Shown: in pieces, positions 42,829-51,515 of the stretch
Numbering within the stretch: the first letter of the stretch is position 1
How the letters are laid out: every line of letters starts with the position of its first letter
The notes under the pieces: generated by a model
Database searches by the model: none
What the model was told of the DNA's origin: nothing
What the model saw: only the letters and a program-made list of their open reading frames with translations
Program-made: the position numbers and the translations under genes
Assembly (NCBI RefSeq): GCF_004339095.1
Contig: NZ_SMGQ01000016.1
Coordinates: 83,582-147,581, forward strand
Direction of reading: 5' to 3'
DNA: 64,000 bases
Source of the DNA: Natranaerovirga hydrolytica
GTDB lineage: Bacteria; Bacillota; Clostridia; Lachnospirales; DSM-24629

Positions 42829-44136
42829 ATGAATAATAAAATTAATATTTACTACAAATATATAAACTGGAAAATAGCTCTGTTAGCCTTTCTAATATTT
42901 GTTGCGTTTATGATTTTTGTACTTCCTAGTGTATCTGAAAACACAAAGCAAATGACAGGAATATTGGAATCTCCAGATACCTTATTTTACTATACAGCAG
43001 AAGAATTATACACGATGGCAGAAATGTATGAAGAAGATGGTCGAGCGTATTACATAAAAACACGATTGACTTTTGACATTATATGGCCAGCGGTGTATTT
43101 GTTTTTTTTGGTGTCTGCTATTGCAATCGTGTATCGACACTTCAATTCTTCTAGTAACTGGCGTTACACAATTGTCTTGCCGTTTATAGGGGTAATCTTT
43201 GATTGTTTAGAGAATATAGGAGCATCCATAGTGATGTATCGCTTTCCCCAGCGAACACCCGTCTTAGCTGAATTAACACCGGTCTTTACAATGCTGAAGT
43301 GGATTTTTATTTATGCTAGTTTTGCTGCTATTATATTAGGCGGTAGCATTCTAATATTATCTCAATTGATTCAGCTTTCTTCTAGAAAAAAACGTATTTT
43401 TTTTGGTAGCATTGCAGGTGTTATTGTACTGATAGCAGGGGGATTTTTCTGGTATGTCAGTGATTATTATGAAGCCACTTCAGAAGCTCTTGTTAGTTTA
43501 CAGTCAGATAAAGATGTTACTGTGTATCAAGATGATAATTTGCTTGTTTTTGAACCTACAAATCGTGACCATAATGGAAGTAATAATGAAGTTGGTTTCA
43601 TTTTTTACCCAGGTGGGAAAGTTGAACATCAAGCTTATGCGCCTATTATTAAGGAAATTGCAAGACAAGGGTATCTATCGATTATTATAGAAATGCCTTT
43701 TAAGTTAGCGGTATTAGCGCCTAACCGAGCTCAAGAAGCAATTTCTACTTTCCCAGAAATAACAAATTGGGTCATTGGTGGGCATTCCCTAGGTGGATCA
43801 ATGGCAGCCAGACATGTCAATACCAATCAGGGTGCCTTTGACGGACTTGTATTTTGGGCATCTTATGGGGATATCGATCTTACGGAGGCCAATCTAACCG
43901 TGTTATCAATCTATGGTACACAGGACGGATTAATTAGTATGGATAAGATAGATAATACAAGTGACCTCCTTTCTGAGGAAACGATTTTCAAAGAAATAGC
44001 AGGGGGCAACCATGCTTATTTTGGTATGTATGGGGAACAGAAAGGAGACTTAGCAGCGACTATATCAATAGACAAGCAACACCGTATTATTATAGACACC
44101 ACTGTAGAATTTTTGCATTCTTTTAGAGACCAATAA
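42829..44136 (+). CDS. Membrane alpha/beta hydrolase
   Basis: This 435-residue protein has an N-terminal half with about five membrane segments (IALLAFLIFVAFMIFVLPSV; YLFFLVSAIAIVY; WIFIYASFAAIILGGSILIL; FGSIAGVIVLIAGGFFWYVS). A hydrolase of about 210 residues follows with FIFYPGGKVEHQAY, the elbow VIGGHSLGGSMAARH, VLSIYGTQDGL (acid) and GGNHAYFGMYG (His). C-terminal domains of this type are annotated alpha/beta hydrolase; activity is unknown. Ribosome site AAAGGAGCC. Transcription likely starts from a TTGAAA/TATAAA region near 42735-42760. Confidence 0.85.
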   Translation: MNNKINIYYKYINWKIALLAFLIFVAFMIFVLPSVSENTKQMTGILESPDTLFYYTAEELYTMAEMYEEDGRAYYIKTRLTFDIIWPAVYLFFLVSAIAIVYRHFNSSSNWRYTIVLPFIGVIFDCLENIGASIVMYRFPQRTPVLAELTPVFTMLKWIFIYASFAAIILGGSILILSQLIQLSSRKKRIFFGSIAGVIVLIAGGFFWYVSDYYEATSEALVSLQSDKDVTVYQDDNLLVFEPTNRDHNGSNNEVGFIFYPGGKVEHQAYAPIIKEIARQGYLSIIIEMPFKLAVLAPNRAQEAISTFPEITNWVIGGHSLGGSMAARHVNTNQGAFDGLVFWASYGDIDLTEANLTVLSIYGTQDGLISMDKIDNTSDLLSEETIFKEIAGGNHAYFGMYGEQKGDLAATISIDKQHRIIIDTTVEFLHSFRDQ

Positions 44137-44161
44137 AAATAAACCGCATGATTTTATTGCC

Positions 44162-44290
44162 GTGTTAATAGTTACTTTTATTTCTGCCATTGTTTTTATT
44201 TCCGTTATATTCGCTTTTTTATACTGGTTCAACATGAAAGGACAGCAAAGGATTGAAAAAAAACTCAATGATGTAGATGAAAAGGATTGA
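44162..44290 (+). pseudogene. Small membrane protein end or remnant
   Basis: The frame from GTG 44162 encodes VTFISAIVFISVIFAFLYWF, one membrane helix, then a charged tail (QQRIEKKLNDVDEKD). It has no ribosome site and is open upstream into the 3' end of the preceding gene. It is therefore a gene end without its start, or a missed small protein. No family is recognised. Confidence 0.35.
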
Positions 44291-44370
44291 AGGTAATGCA
44301 AATAGAGGAATAAATAAAAATATACCTGAGCCATTCAAGAAACATTGAAAAAACTATAAAAAAACATATG

Positions 44371-44408
44371 AATATGACATAATGGTGTCATATTAAATAG
44401 GGTATAAT
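44371..44408 (+). promoter_or_regulatory. 9-bp dyad operator overlapping a promoter
   Basis: AATATGACA (44371-44379) and TGTCATATT (44386-44394) form a perfect inverted repeat just upstream of TATAAT (44403-44408). The -35 zone falls inside the dyad, so a bound protein would repress or activate. The next gene, at 44673, begins 265 bases later. The regulator is unknown. Confidence 0.55.
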
Positions 44409-44672
44409 CTAGATACAAATTAGGTCATTAAAAAAGTAATAGGTTAAGTTATGTAGAAAAACTTTGAAAATTACTTTTATAAATCTAGGTGATCCTAGGG
44501 TTTAAGCATTTCGAAATTAACGATATAGGCATAGATAATAAGGAGTGAGGGGGAATCTAAAAAGATGAGGAAGGCATTCTTGCCCCCATTAAAACACTGA
44601 AAAATAGGATGGTTACAAGTAGAAATAGATCTATTTGTATGCTTACTAGGTTTGGAAAAGGAGGGGTTATAG

Positions 44673-45419
44673 ATGTGTGACAGCTATATTAACTTGGAAA
44701 TGAATAACATTGCAAAAGAGCATTTGTGCTGTGCAATTTCTGATAAGAAACATCAGCATGGCGTAGATGAGAAGAGATCTTGGTTAGCTGAAAGAATATT
44801 CGAAGGGCATGTTTTTAGAAAACTTGATGCCAAAGGAAAGGTTTTTATAGAATACGCTCCATTGGAAACTGCTTGGGTTCCTGTTAATGGTGAAAACTAT
44901 CTTTATATATATTGCTTTTGGGTTTCAGGTCGTTTCAAAAGTAAGGGGCATGGAAAAGATTTATTAGAGTATTGCATTGAAGATGGGAAAAGGCGAAGAA
45001 AATCAGGCATCTGTGTCATGAGTTCAAAGAAAAAAACACCTTTCCTTACAGACAAAAAATACATGTTGAAATATGGATTTGAAGTAGTAGATACAATTGA
45101 TGATTATGAGCTATTGGCTTTATCGTTTGATGGTACAAAACCTATTTTTATGGATAGTGCACGGAAGCAAGAAATTGATACCAAAGAACTTACAATTTAT
45201 TATTCAAAGCAATGTCCATATATTCCTAACTGTATCGAACAGGTTAAAAAATTTTGCCAAACGAATAATACGCCATTAAACCTGATTGAAGTCAATACAT
45301 TAAAAAAAGCTAAATCTGTGCCCTGCGTGTTTAATAATTATGCAGTATTTTATGAAGGAAGATTTAAAATGGTGCATTTACTGAATGAAGGGTATTTGAA
45401 AAAGAAGGTTTTGGTGTAG
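44673..45419 (+). CDS. YoaP-type GNAT acetyltransferase
   Basis: This 248-residue protein has an N-terminal GNAT-like acetyltransferase domain (about 50-150: LETAWVPVNGENYLYIYCFW, the acetyl-CoA loop GRFKSKGHGKDLLEYC, LKYGFEVVDTI). A C-terminal YoaP-like thioredoxin-fold domain carries YYSKQCPYIPNCIEQ, with a C-P-Y-x-x-x-C pair. Bacillus YoaP-like proteins share both parts, but their substrate is unknown. Ribosome site AAAGGAGGGG. It is followed after 4 bases by a radical SAM gene, so the two are cotranscribed. A dyad near 44380 may control them. Confidence 0.8.
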   Translation: MCDSYINLEMNNIAKEHLCCAISDKKHQHGVDEKRSWLAERIFEGHVFRKLDAKGKVFIEYAPLETAWVPVNGENYLYIYCFWVSGRFKSKGHGKDLLEYCIEDGKRRRKSGICVMSSKKKTPFLTDKKYMLKYGFEVVDTIDDYELLALSFDGTKPIFMDSARKQEIDTKELTIYYSKQCPYIPNCIEQVKKFCQTNNTPLNLIEVNTLKKAKSVPCVFNNYAVFYEGRFKMVHLLNEGYLKKKVLV

Positions 45420-45423
45420 GCTT

Positions 45424-46341
45424 ATGGTGAAATATAAAGAATATAAAACAATCTTATCAAAAAAGAACAATATGAATATATATCGTGGTTGCACTCACGG
45501 TTGCATATATTGTGATTCTAGAAGTGAAGTCTATGGGATGACCTATACTTTTGAAAATATAGAGGTTAAAACAAATTCCGTGGAATTACTGGAAAAGGAA
45601 TTATCTAAAAAGCGAGAGAAATGTATGATTACGACTGGTGCTATGTCAGACCCATATATACCTCTGGAAAATGAATTAAAGAACACAAGAAAGTGTCTTG
45701 AAATCATAGAAAAACATGGATTTGGTGTATCTATACTAACGAAATCGGATCTGGTTTTGCGGGATATAGATATTTTAAAAAGAATCAATCAGAAATCTAA
45801 ATGCGTGGTACAAATGACGCTTACAACTTATGATGAAGAACTTTGTAAAATTTTAGAGCCTAATGTCTGTACAACCCAAAGGCGTTTTGAAGTATTATTA
45901 GAAATGCATAAAGCGGGCATACCAACTGTAGTTTGGTTAACGCCCATACTGCCTTTTATAAATGATAATGAGGAAAATATTTTAGGGATTTTAGACTACT
46001 GCAAACAAGCAAAAATAACAGGATTGCTGACTTTTGGAATGGGAATGACTTTACGTTATGGCAATAGAGAATACTATTACCAAAAACTAGAACAACATTT
46101 TCCCAGCTTAAAGAAGGGATATATGAGAAAATATGGCTCATCTTACGGAATTAAAAGTCCAAACAATCAAAAACTCACTAGAATCATTAAGCAGTTTTGC
46201 AAAGATAACAATATAATTTATGGGGGAAAAGAAGTTTTTGAGTTTTGTACCCTTTTTCCAGAGCAGAATCAACAACTGACTCTATTTGATGGAGATCAGT
46301 ACGAGGTACCCCAAGCAACAAACAAAAGAGAAAATCGCTAA
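45424..46341 (+). CDS. SPL-family radical SAM protein
   Basis: This 305-residue radical SAM enzyme of the spore photoproduct lyase-like group has the cluster motif NIYRGCTHGCIYCDSRSEVY (C-x3-C-x2-C) near residue 20. Further segments are TTGAMSDPYIPLE, VSILTKSDLVLRDID, VQMTLTTYDEELCKILEP and VVWLTPILPFINDNEENI. It lacks the C-terminal part of true SplB photolyases, and members of this branch have no assigned reaction. It is coupled to the YoaP-like acetyltransferase. Ribosome site is weak (TGTAGG). Confidence 0.85.
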   Translation: MVKYKEYKTILSKKNNMNIYRGCTHGCIYCDSRSEVYGMTYTFENIEVKTNSVELLEKELSKKREKCMITTGAMSDPYIPLENELKNTRKCLEIIEKHGFGVSILTKSDLVLRDIDILKRINQKSKCVVQMTLTTYDEELCKILEPNVCTTQRRFEVLLEMHKAGIPTVVWLTPILPFINDNEENILGILDYCKQAKITGLLTFGMGMTLRYGNREYYYQKLEQHFPSLKKGYMRKYGSSYGIKSPNNQKLTRIIKQFCKDNNIIYGGKEVFEFCTLFPEQNQQLTLFDGDQYEVPQATNKRENR

Positions 46342-46644
46342 AGGTGTTTAAATCAATATTAAAAAAAGTTTGATAGGCGTAGGAAGATATGGAAGACTCA
46401 ATGTAATTGATTACAAAAGAAGGAGTCCAAATTAGAATATACGAAAAGTCGTCTGAAGACATTATGATTAAAATTCTCGCGAACGTGGCAAGATTTTCGC
46501 AATTTTATTATCAGCGATTACTTAATGATAGACAAAAAGACGGGTGAACAAATATATAAAACTTCGACGTTTAGCTAGAGATTTTGAATTATTGATGGAT
46601 AAAAATAAGTAAATTATCGATGTTACTTTGGACCGCGGGTTTTA
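46342..46644. other. Decayed intergenic region
   Basis: There are many stops in all frames. A stretch near 46545-46620 (KLRRLARDFELLMDKNK in one frame) looks like broken coding DNA, possibly the upstream part of the AraC-like remnant that follows. Nothing functional is supported. Confidence 0.35.
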
Positions 46645-46746
46645 TCACATGAGACTTTTACCTGGGCTTTTAAGGATGCGCATGGTATAACGACGAAGAA
46701 GTTTCAGGGGAAACCTAAAATCTTTTATAGCAAATACTTTGTATAG
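46645..46746 (+). pseudogene. AraC-family HTH remnant
   Basis: The frame reads SHETFTWAFKDAHGITTKKF, then QGKPKIFYSKYFV and stop. This is the recognisable second HTH of AraC/XylS regulators (S-x-x-x-F-x-x-A-F-K-x-x-x-G-I-T-P-x-x-F-R). The rest of the protein is missing or scrambled, so it is a pseudogene piece. Downstream coding-like text (46780-46910) may be its decayed tail. Confidence 0.6.
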
Positions 46747-47055
46747 CCGTGGTATAATGTGAAGTGCAATAAAAGCGGCAAGTTCCTTTGCATCCTTTAT
46801 CTAATAGAGGGGTACTATATTGCTTTGATGATTATGGGGCTAAAAGAAGAAGTGAAAATAGTAATGGATGTAGGATTACCTTCCACATATAAATTTATCA
46901 AAGTTGATTGAAAACCGGTAATAAAAATGCTAGAATACTTATGTAGCAATCTAAAGTCTGCGTAATAGTGTTTTGTAACGCTAATTAAAGATCCACGTGG
47001 AATTTAGCATTATTTGTTTTTTATAATAAATATGTTGGAAAGAGAGTGATGAAAA

Positions 47056-47901
47056 ATGGATACTTTTACTTTTGAAACTAACGAGCAAATTTTAGCCGCC
47101 TTTAAAATGGTTCTTCCTTATTTAAATCGAATTGTTCGGGAAGATATGGCTGTGGGTCTGACAGACCTTCATGAATATTTAGGCTACTATCGTGCCAAGA
47201 AATTTGAATTAGACTTGCCAGAAGGAAAACCCATTCATGATATTACCACTATTCAAGAGTGTATCCGCTACAATAAAGATACTTATGCAGATATATCTCC
47301 GGATGTATATGGCATTCCTATTAAAACCATTTTTACGCCTATTTATGGTCTCAATAACGAGATTATTGGAACATTAAGCTCGGGTATTGATTTGCAGGAT
47401 AACAAAAAATTGGTTGCAAGCATTAAAGAATTAACGGAATTGATTGCCACTTCTTCAGAAAATGTGACACAAGTATCTCGAAGTGCTGAAAGTCTTGCAG
47501 AATCTGGACAAATTTCTGTAGTAAAAGCTCAAGAACTTGCGGCAAAAAACAAACACACTTCTGAAATTCTTAAATTCATTAAGAATATAGCTACCCAAAC
47601 AAATTTGCTGGGATTAAACGCTGCTATAGAAGCTTCTCGTGCAGGAGAATATGGTAAAGGATTTGCTGTAGTTGCAGAAGAAGTACGTAAATTGGCAGCC
47701 CAGTCTCAAGAAGCAGCTCAAAAAATTCAACAAACGGTGTCAGAAATGAATAGTGCCGTTTCAGAAATTAGTGAGTCTATTGAAAGTACAGGTTCTATAA
47801 GTCAACAACAGGCAGCTATGACTCAAGAGATATTATCTAATCTAGAACATATTAATAAAACGGCTAGTGAATTAGATATCTTTGTAGAACGCTATCGTTA
47901 A
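47056..47901 (+). CDS. Soluble methyl-accepting chemotaxis receptor
   Basis: This 281-residue cytosolic receptor has no membrane segment. The N-terminal 110 residues form a sensor of the small-ligand type ([60 protein letters not shown]). The C-terminal hairpin is a shortened MCP signalling domain with the conserved tip [20 protein letters not shown], then [20 protein letters not shown]. Such short receptors couple to CheA through CheW inside the cell. The ligand is unknown. Ribosome site AAAGAGAGTG. It stands alone. Confidence 0.9.
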   Translation: MDTFTFETNEQILAAFKMVLPYLNRIVREDMAVGLTDLHEYLGYYRAKKFELDLPEGKPIHDITTIQECIRYNKDTYADISPDVYGIPIKTIFTPIYGLNNEIIGTLSSGIDLQDNKKLVASIKELTELIATSSENVTQVSRSAESLAESGQISVVKAQELAAKNKHTSEILKFIKNIATQTNLLGLNAAIEASRAGEYGKGFAVVAEEVRKLAAQSQEAAQKIQQTVSEMNSAVSEISESIESTGSISQQQAAMTQEILSNLEHINKTASELDIFVERYR

Positions 47902-48056
47902 AATAGCTTAACTTTTATAGAAAGAACAAGTCTTTTTTTTGCATATTATTTCTGCACTTTCTGATTATTCCATAACAAATCCGCAAAATATCCACGAAAT
48001 TCTTGAAATCTTTATTTAACTTTTATCAACAGCACTTGGCTTATATTCAGCTAATC
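47902..48056. other. Intergenic
   Basis: An A/T-rich segment follows the receptor with a TTTTTTTT run near 47933-47940 that may end its transcript; no clean hairpin precedes it. Confidence 0.35.
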
Positions 48057-48215
48057 AGTAAGTATGAAAAAATTCCTGTCTAGAACTCCAATTAACACTT
48101 TATTATTATAACAGATATGAAGGTTAAAAAGAATGTTTGTTATGGTAAATAAAGGTTCTAGTATAAACAAAGTAGTAATCGGAAAAGCATCTATTTATTT
48201 ATCTAACGAAGGTAA
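48057..48215 (+). repeat. Diverged dispersed repeat, copy C
   Basis: It shares with copy A the opening GTAAG-x-x-x-AAAAAATTCCTG, AGAA-x-x-CCAAT, and GAATGTTTGTTATGGTAA followed by TCT-x-GTATAAAC. The homology fades after about 150 bases. Confidence 0.5.
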
Positions 48216-48716
48216 AAAAATATTAAAAATGTAGTTAAGGAATTAATAAGCTTATGCAAAATATTAATAGAGTTTATACCAGTTTACTTAGTTGGTAGCA
48301 CAATAATCTTAGAAAAAGTATGGGTGGATTAAGTGTACTAGAACAATCTAAATTAAGTATAGAATTATGTAGAAAAAATAAAAGATGCACTTCCAATAAG
48401 CTCCTAAGATAAATCTCTATAATGTAGTAAAAAACTTTTATCAAACTTAAAATATTCCTTAGAAGATGGAGTGGAAAATCCATTAAACCTTTTGTTAGAG
48501 GTATAAAAATATTCGGTTTGTTAATGAATCAACGGGTTGATAGAGAAGGGAATAATCTAAGGGATTTATTAAATAGGCTAAAGAATAGTTATTCAACGAA
48601 TTTAAAAACTCCAGTGGTATTAGAGCATTCTAATCTTCTGGAGTTTCGTATATCATTTTTAGAAGGCAACTACTATTTGAATCATCTTAAAAGTAATCCC
48701 ATAACCAAAAAAATCA
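48216..48716. other. Degraded region with terminator-like hairpin
   Basis: A 77-codon frame (48518-48751) has no ribosome site and includes the hairpin, so I do not call it. AAACTCCAG (48606-48614) pairs with CTGGAGTTT (48638-48646) and is followed by TTTTT near 48656. Its loop TGGTATTAGAGCATTCTAATCT is nearly the same as that of the hairpin at 51344, though the stems differ. Confidence 0.5.
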
Positions 48717-49466
48717 TTAATGGGTTAAGAATAGAAGCGCTTGTTCAATAAAAACATGGGCATCTTTCATAACCAATTCACCGTGGTTATACCCTTTGAA
48801 TTCTTTTACGACAATCTTCGGTAAATACTGTTTTAAGTTTTCTATTGTCTTTTTACAGTGAATCATTTCCTTAGATCCATACCAATAGGCCACTTCTGTT
48901 GTTGTTTCAGAGATAGAAGAAGGCAGCTGATAAGTAAAAACAGATTGATGTACGTTATGGATGGTTTTCTCTGTGAGCACCTTTGATAATCTGACCATTT
49001 CCTCCACAAGTTCTTCAGGCATGTTTTTTTTAACCATATTTAAAACACATTTACTTTCACTTGCTATTTTTTTATTTTGCCACTTTCGCATTTTGATAGC
49101 CAATTTCAGAAAATATTTATTTATAGGGGCTGCGACCCCTGCGTCTATAATGGCTTTATTGATTTTTAATTGTTTTTTTGAAAGAATATCAATCGTGATA
49201 CTGCCTCCTAATGAAGATCCGATTACAGCATAGATACTGCCGCTTAAATGGGTCTTTGTATAGTTGATGATGTCATTGGCAGAAGCTTGTACAGAATAAA
49301 ACTCTGAGCTTGTGTCTAGATCCATTCCATCTAACAGAGGCACTACAACAAAGTAGTGACCTTTAAACGCATTGATTTGTTTTTCCCACATTTTCCAAGT
49401 AATCCCATACCCGTGTATGAGCACAATCGCGGGATTTTTCTTTTCGCCGAAAGTTAATACATTCAT
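48717..49466 (-). CDS. Alpha/beta hydrolase
   Basis: This 249-residue soluble alpha/beta hydrolase has VLIHGYGITWKMWEKQINAF near the N-terminus, the nucleophile elbow VIGSSLGGSITIDI (G-S-S-L-G-G), YWYGSKE (acid region) and KGYNHGELV (His). It is coupled to the TetR regulator gene by a 4-base overlap on the same strand, so it is probably induced by the compound it degrades, unknown here. It differs from the other hydrolases in the window by lacking any membrane anchor. Confidence 0.88.
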   Translation of the reverse strand: MNVLTFGEKKNPAIVLIHGYGITWKMWEKQINAFKGHYFVVVPLLDGMDLDTSSEFYSVQASANDIINYTKTHLSGSIYAVIGSSLGGSITIDILSKKQLKINKAIIDAGVAAPINKYFLKLAIKMRKWQNKKIASESKCVLNMVKKNMPEELVEEMVRLSKVLTEKTIHNVHQSVFTYQLPSSISETTTEVAYWYGSKEMIHCKKTIENLKQYLPKIVVKEFKGYNHGELVMKDAHVFIEQALLFLTH

Positions 49467-50095
49467 AGTTTCCCTCCTCGTTTAAAGAATTCTTCTAAGT
49501 AAACGGATCTTTTGAAAAACTCAATTAAATCCATCGCTTCTTCTTTCATATCTTGATAGGTTTTTCCTTGCATTATCCCCTCTTGACGAAGCCCTTCACT
49601 ACACCAATTAATCCTTTTCAATAAGTCCTTAACATTTATACCTTTTTTAAATTTGCTTCTATCCACATTCTTGAAAAGACGTTCCATCATATCGATTTCT
49701 GAAAGGGTGTTGATTTCCTGGATGGCTTTTGCAAGTATTTCGTCTTTTTCTTGGTTTGCTTGAAGGATGAAGTTATAAAGGTATGGATAGTCTTCAAGTA
49801 ATCTCAATTTTAGCAACATGCCCTTTTGAACAATCTCAAAAATATCGGTCTCTGTGAAATCAAATCTTGTGTTCACTTTTTCTCCTAGCTTTTGGAGGGC
49901 ATAATCGTATAAATATATGTAAAAGGTTCGCTTATTTTTAAAGTATTGAAATAGAGAGCCTTTTGCAATGCCTGCTTGACTGGCAATATCTTCTGTTAAA
50001 GCATGTTTAAATGGGTATTTTGAAAAGACATCTAAACCGGCATTGATGATGCGTACCTGTTTTTCAATGTCAATTTTTAAGAACAATGAGTTCAT
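49463..50095 (-). CDS. TetR-family regulator
   Basis: This 210-residue TetR repressor has the N-terminal helix-turn-helix AGLDVFSKYPFKHALTEDIA, then SQAGIAKGSLFQYFKNKRTF. A helical ligand-binding domain of 150 residues follows. The gene precedes and overlaps a hydrolase gene. A palindrome just downstream of its -10 (50131) is the likely autoregulatory operator. The start at 50095 has GGAGGG ahead. Confidence 0.92.
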   Translation of the reverse strand: MNSLFLKIDIEKQVRIINAGLDVFSKYPFKHALTEDIASQAGIAKGSLFQYFKNKRTFYIYLYDYALQKLGEKVNTRFDFTETDIFEIVQKGMLLKLRLLEDYPYLYNFILQANQEKDEILAKAIQEINTLSEIDMMERLFKNVDRSKFKKGINVKDLLKRINWCSEGLRQEGIMQGKTYQDMKEEAMDLIEFFKRSVYLEEFFKRGGKL

Positions 50096-50130
50096 TCATT
50101 TTCCCTCCTAGAAGTTTAGACTTTTCAAAA

Positions 50131-50175
50131 TGACTGACTCAGTTATCAGTATAAAGAAATGACTGAGAAAAACAA
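50131..50175 (-). promoter_or_regulatory. Promoter and operator of TetR-hydrolase operon
   Basis: On the reverse strand TTGTTT (50175-50170), a 16-base spacer and TATACT (50153-50148) form a promoter. TGACTGACTCAGTTA (50131-50145), a palindrome with one mismatch pair, lies directly downstream of the -10, and a half-site TGACTGAG (50160-50167) lies in the spacer. TetR binding here would block transcription. Confidence 0.6.
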
Positions 50176-50249
50176 GAGGTAAAGTGGAAAAAAACTGGAA
50201 TACAATGTGATGGTTAGCAGGGACCAGTAAAAAAATAATGTCTATCTAC

Positions 50250-50300
50250 TTGACAAAGAGACTATCTTGTAATACAATATAGACTAACTTGCATTGCAAG
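50250..50300 (+). promoter_or_regulatory. Promoter with two inverted-repeat operators (PadR)
   Basis: TTGACA (50250-50255), 17 bases, then TACAAT (50273-50278). Two perfect dyads overlap it: TTGTAATACAA (50267-50277) across the -10 and CTTGCATTGCAAG (50288-50300) about 22 bases further on. They share CTTG/CAAG ends and are spaced by two helical turns, as expected for a dimeric PadR repressor of its own operon. Confidence 0.7.
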
Positions 50301-50320
50301 ATAGCGAAAGGAGGTAACTT

Positions 50321-50653
50321 ATGATCACTTCACAAATGTTAAAAGGAATGTTAGAGGGGTGTATCTTAGAAATAATAAAGAGGAGAGAAACTTATGCATA
50401 TGAAATATCTAAAGAACTTGAAAAATTTGGATTTGGTGTGATATCTGAAGGGACCATATATCCAGTTATCTTACGTCTACAGAAAAATGAACTGGTTGAG
50501 GCAACGATACGAGATTCAAGTAGTGGACCGAAGCGAAAGTACTATCATTTGACTCAAGAAGGAGATATTAGATTAAATCAGTTCAAAGGTAGCTGGAAGG
50601 AACTAGAGTACGCTATTAATAAATTGTTTATGGGAGGAGACGAAGATGAATAA
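50321..50653 (+). CDS. PadR-family regulator
   Basis: This 110-residue winged-helix PadR protein reads LKGMLEGCILEIIKRRETYA, YEISKELEKFGF, SEGTIYPVILRLQKNELVEA, then SSGPKRKYYHLTQEGDIRL. Ribosome site AAAGGAGG. It overlaps the membrane protein gene by 8 bases. PadR proteins with such a partner commonly control stress or drug-response membrane systems, and the neighbouring Bce-type module may belong to the same response. It probably represses itself through the two dyads upstream. Confidence 0.92.
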   Translation: MITSQMLKGMLEGCILEIIKRRETYAYEISKELEKFGFGVISEGTIYPVILRLQKNELVEATIRDSSSGPKRKYYHLTQEGDIRLNQFKGSWKELEYAINKLFMGGDEDE

Positions 50654-51311
50654 ATTAACTAAAGAGCTAATGAAAAAAAATAATATTAAAGATCAAGCAA
50701 TATTAGAAGAAAATGAAGAAATTTATACCAATATGGTCGTATACTTAAGAGGCTCTGATTTAACAGAATATAATCAAGAAATGGTGAGAGAAGATATAAT
50801 AGAATTAATCATTGAGGGTCAGAGAAGAGGAGATAACATACAAAAAGTTATGGGTAGTCGATATAAAGAAACTTGTGACGAGATTATTGCAGCTATGCCA
50901 AAAAAAACCAAAAAAGAAAAAATTGTGGAGTATGTGGGACATTCCTTAAACGCATTATGGATACTAGGGGTTATACTTACATTTAGAAACTTTATAGTTG
51001 ATTTGATATTAAAAAGATTTGAGAATAACTTTATTTTTACAGTGGGTGATATGATCACTACATTAGCTATTATTGTGATGGCCCAATTAATAGTAAAATA
51101 TATTACCAAAAGTGTTTGGAAAGAAAAACAGACAAATTCAATAGTAGGATATTTAAAAACTTGGATAGTCCTTATGTGCATATTAGCCCCAATCATATTA
51201 ATTTCAGTATATTTGAATAAGGTTGTTATAAGCTTCTCATATACAGTTGCCATTGTAGTAATTCTAATGATTTTTATTGCAAGTAAAATAATTAATTCCA
51301 AAGTATATTAA
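50646..51311 (+). CDS. PadR-coupled membrane protein
   Basis: This 221-residue protein has a soluble N-terminal 100 residues (MVREDIIELIIEGQRRGDNI) and four membrane helices after residue 95: SLNALWILGVILTFRNFIV, MITTLAIIVMAQLIVKYI, WIVLMCILAPIILISVYL and AVIVVILMIFIASKI-like. It resembles DUF1700/DUF1048-type proteins encoded next to PadR regulators, but I cannot fix the exact family. It ends at a terminator-like hairpin at 51344. Confidence 0.8.
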   Translation: MNKLTKELMKKNNIKDQAILEENEEIYTNMVVYLRGSDLTEYNQEMVREDIIELIIEGQRRGDNIQKVMGSRYKETCDEIIAAMPKKTKKEKIVEYVGHSLNALWILGVILTFRNFIVDLILKRFENNFIFTVGDMITTLAIIVMAQLIVKYITKSVWKEKQTNSIVGYLKTWIVLMCILAPIILISVYLNKVVISFSYTVAIVVILMIFIASKIINSKVY

Positions 51312-51343
51312 ATTATATTCGTTAAAATTTCAGGAATACTTTT

Positions 51344-51397
51344 TACCAAATGGTATTAAAGCATTCTAATCTACGGGTATTTGGTATATTATTTTTT
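51344..51397 (+). terminator. Terminator after PadR operon
   Basis: TACCAAA (51344-51350) pairs with TTTGGTA (51380-51386), followed by TATTATTTTTT. The loop begins TGGTATTAAAGCATTCTAATCT, almost identical to the loop of the hairpin at 48606. Confidence 0.7.
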
Positions 51398-51515
51398 CTT
51401 ACATCAAGTGTAAGTGTTTTTAGAGATTAATTCTTGTTATGATAGTTATAATTAAATTATCATTTTAGTGTATTTTAAGCAAACTTATAAATATTTATTA
51501 AAGGAGTGTTATACA

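Noticed and set aside
48518..48751. 77-residue protein gene
   Set aside because: No ribosome site, and the frame runs through a terminator-like hairpin and into the end of the convergent hydrolase gene.
50819..51301. 160-residue reverse-strand frame in the PadR-coupled membrane gene
   Set aside because: Antisense to a gene with a good overlap and membrane topology.
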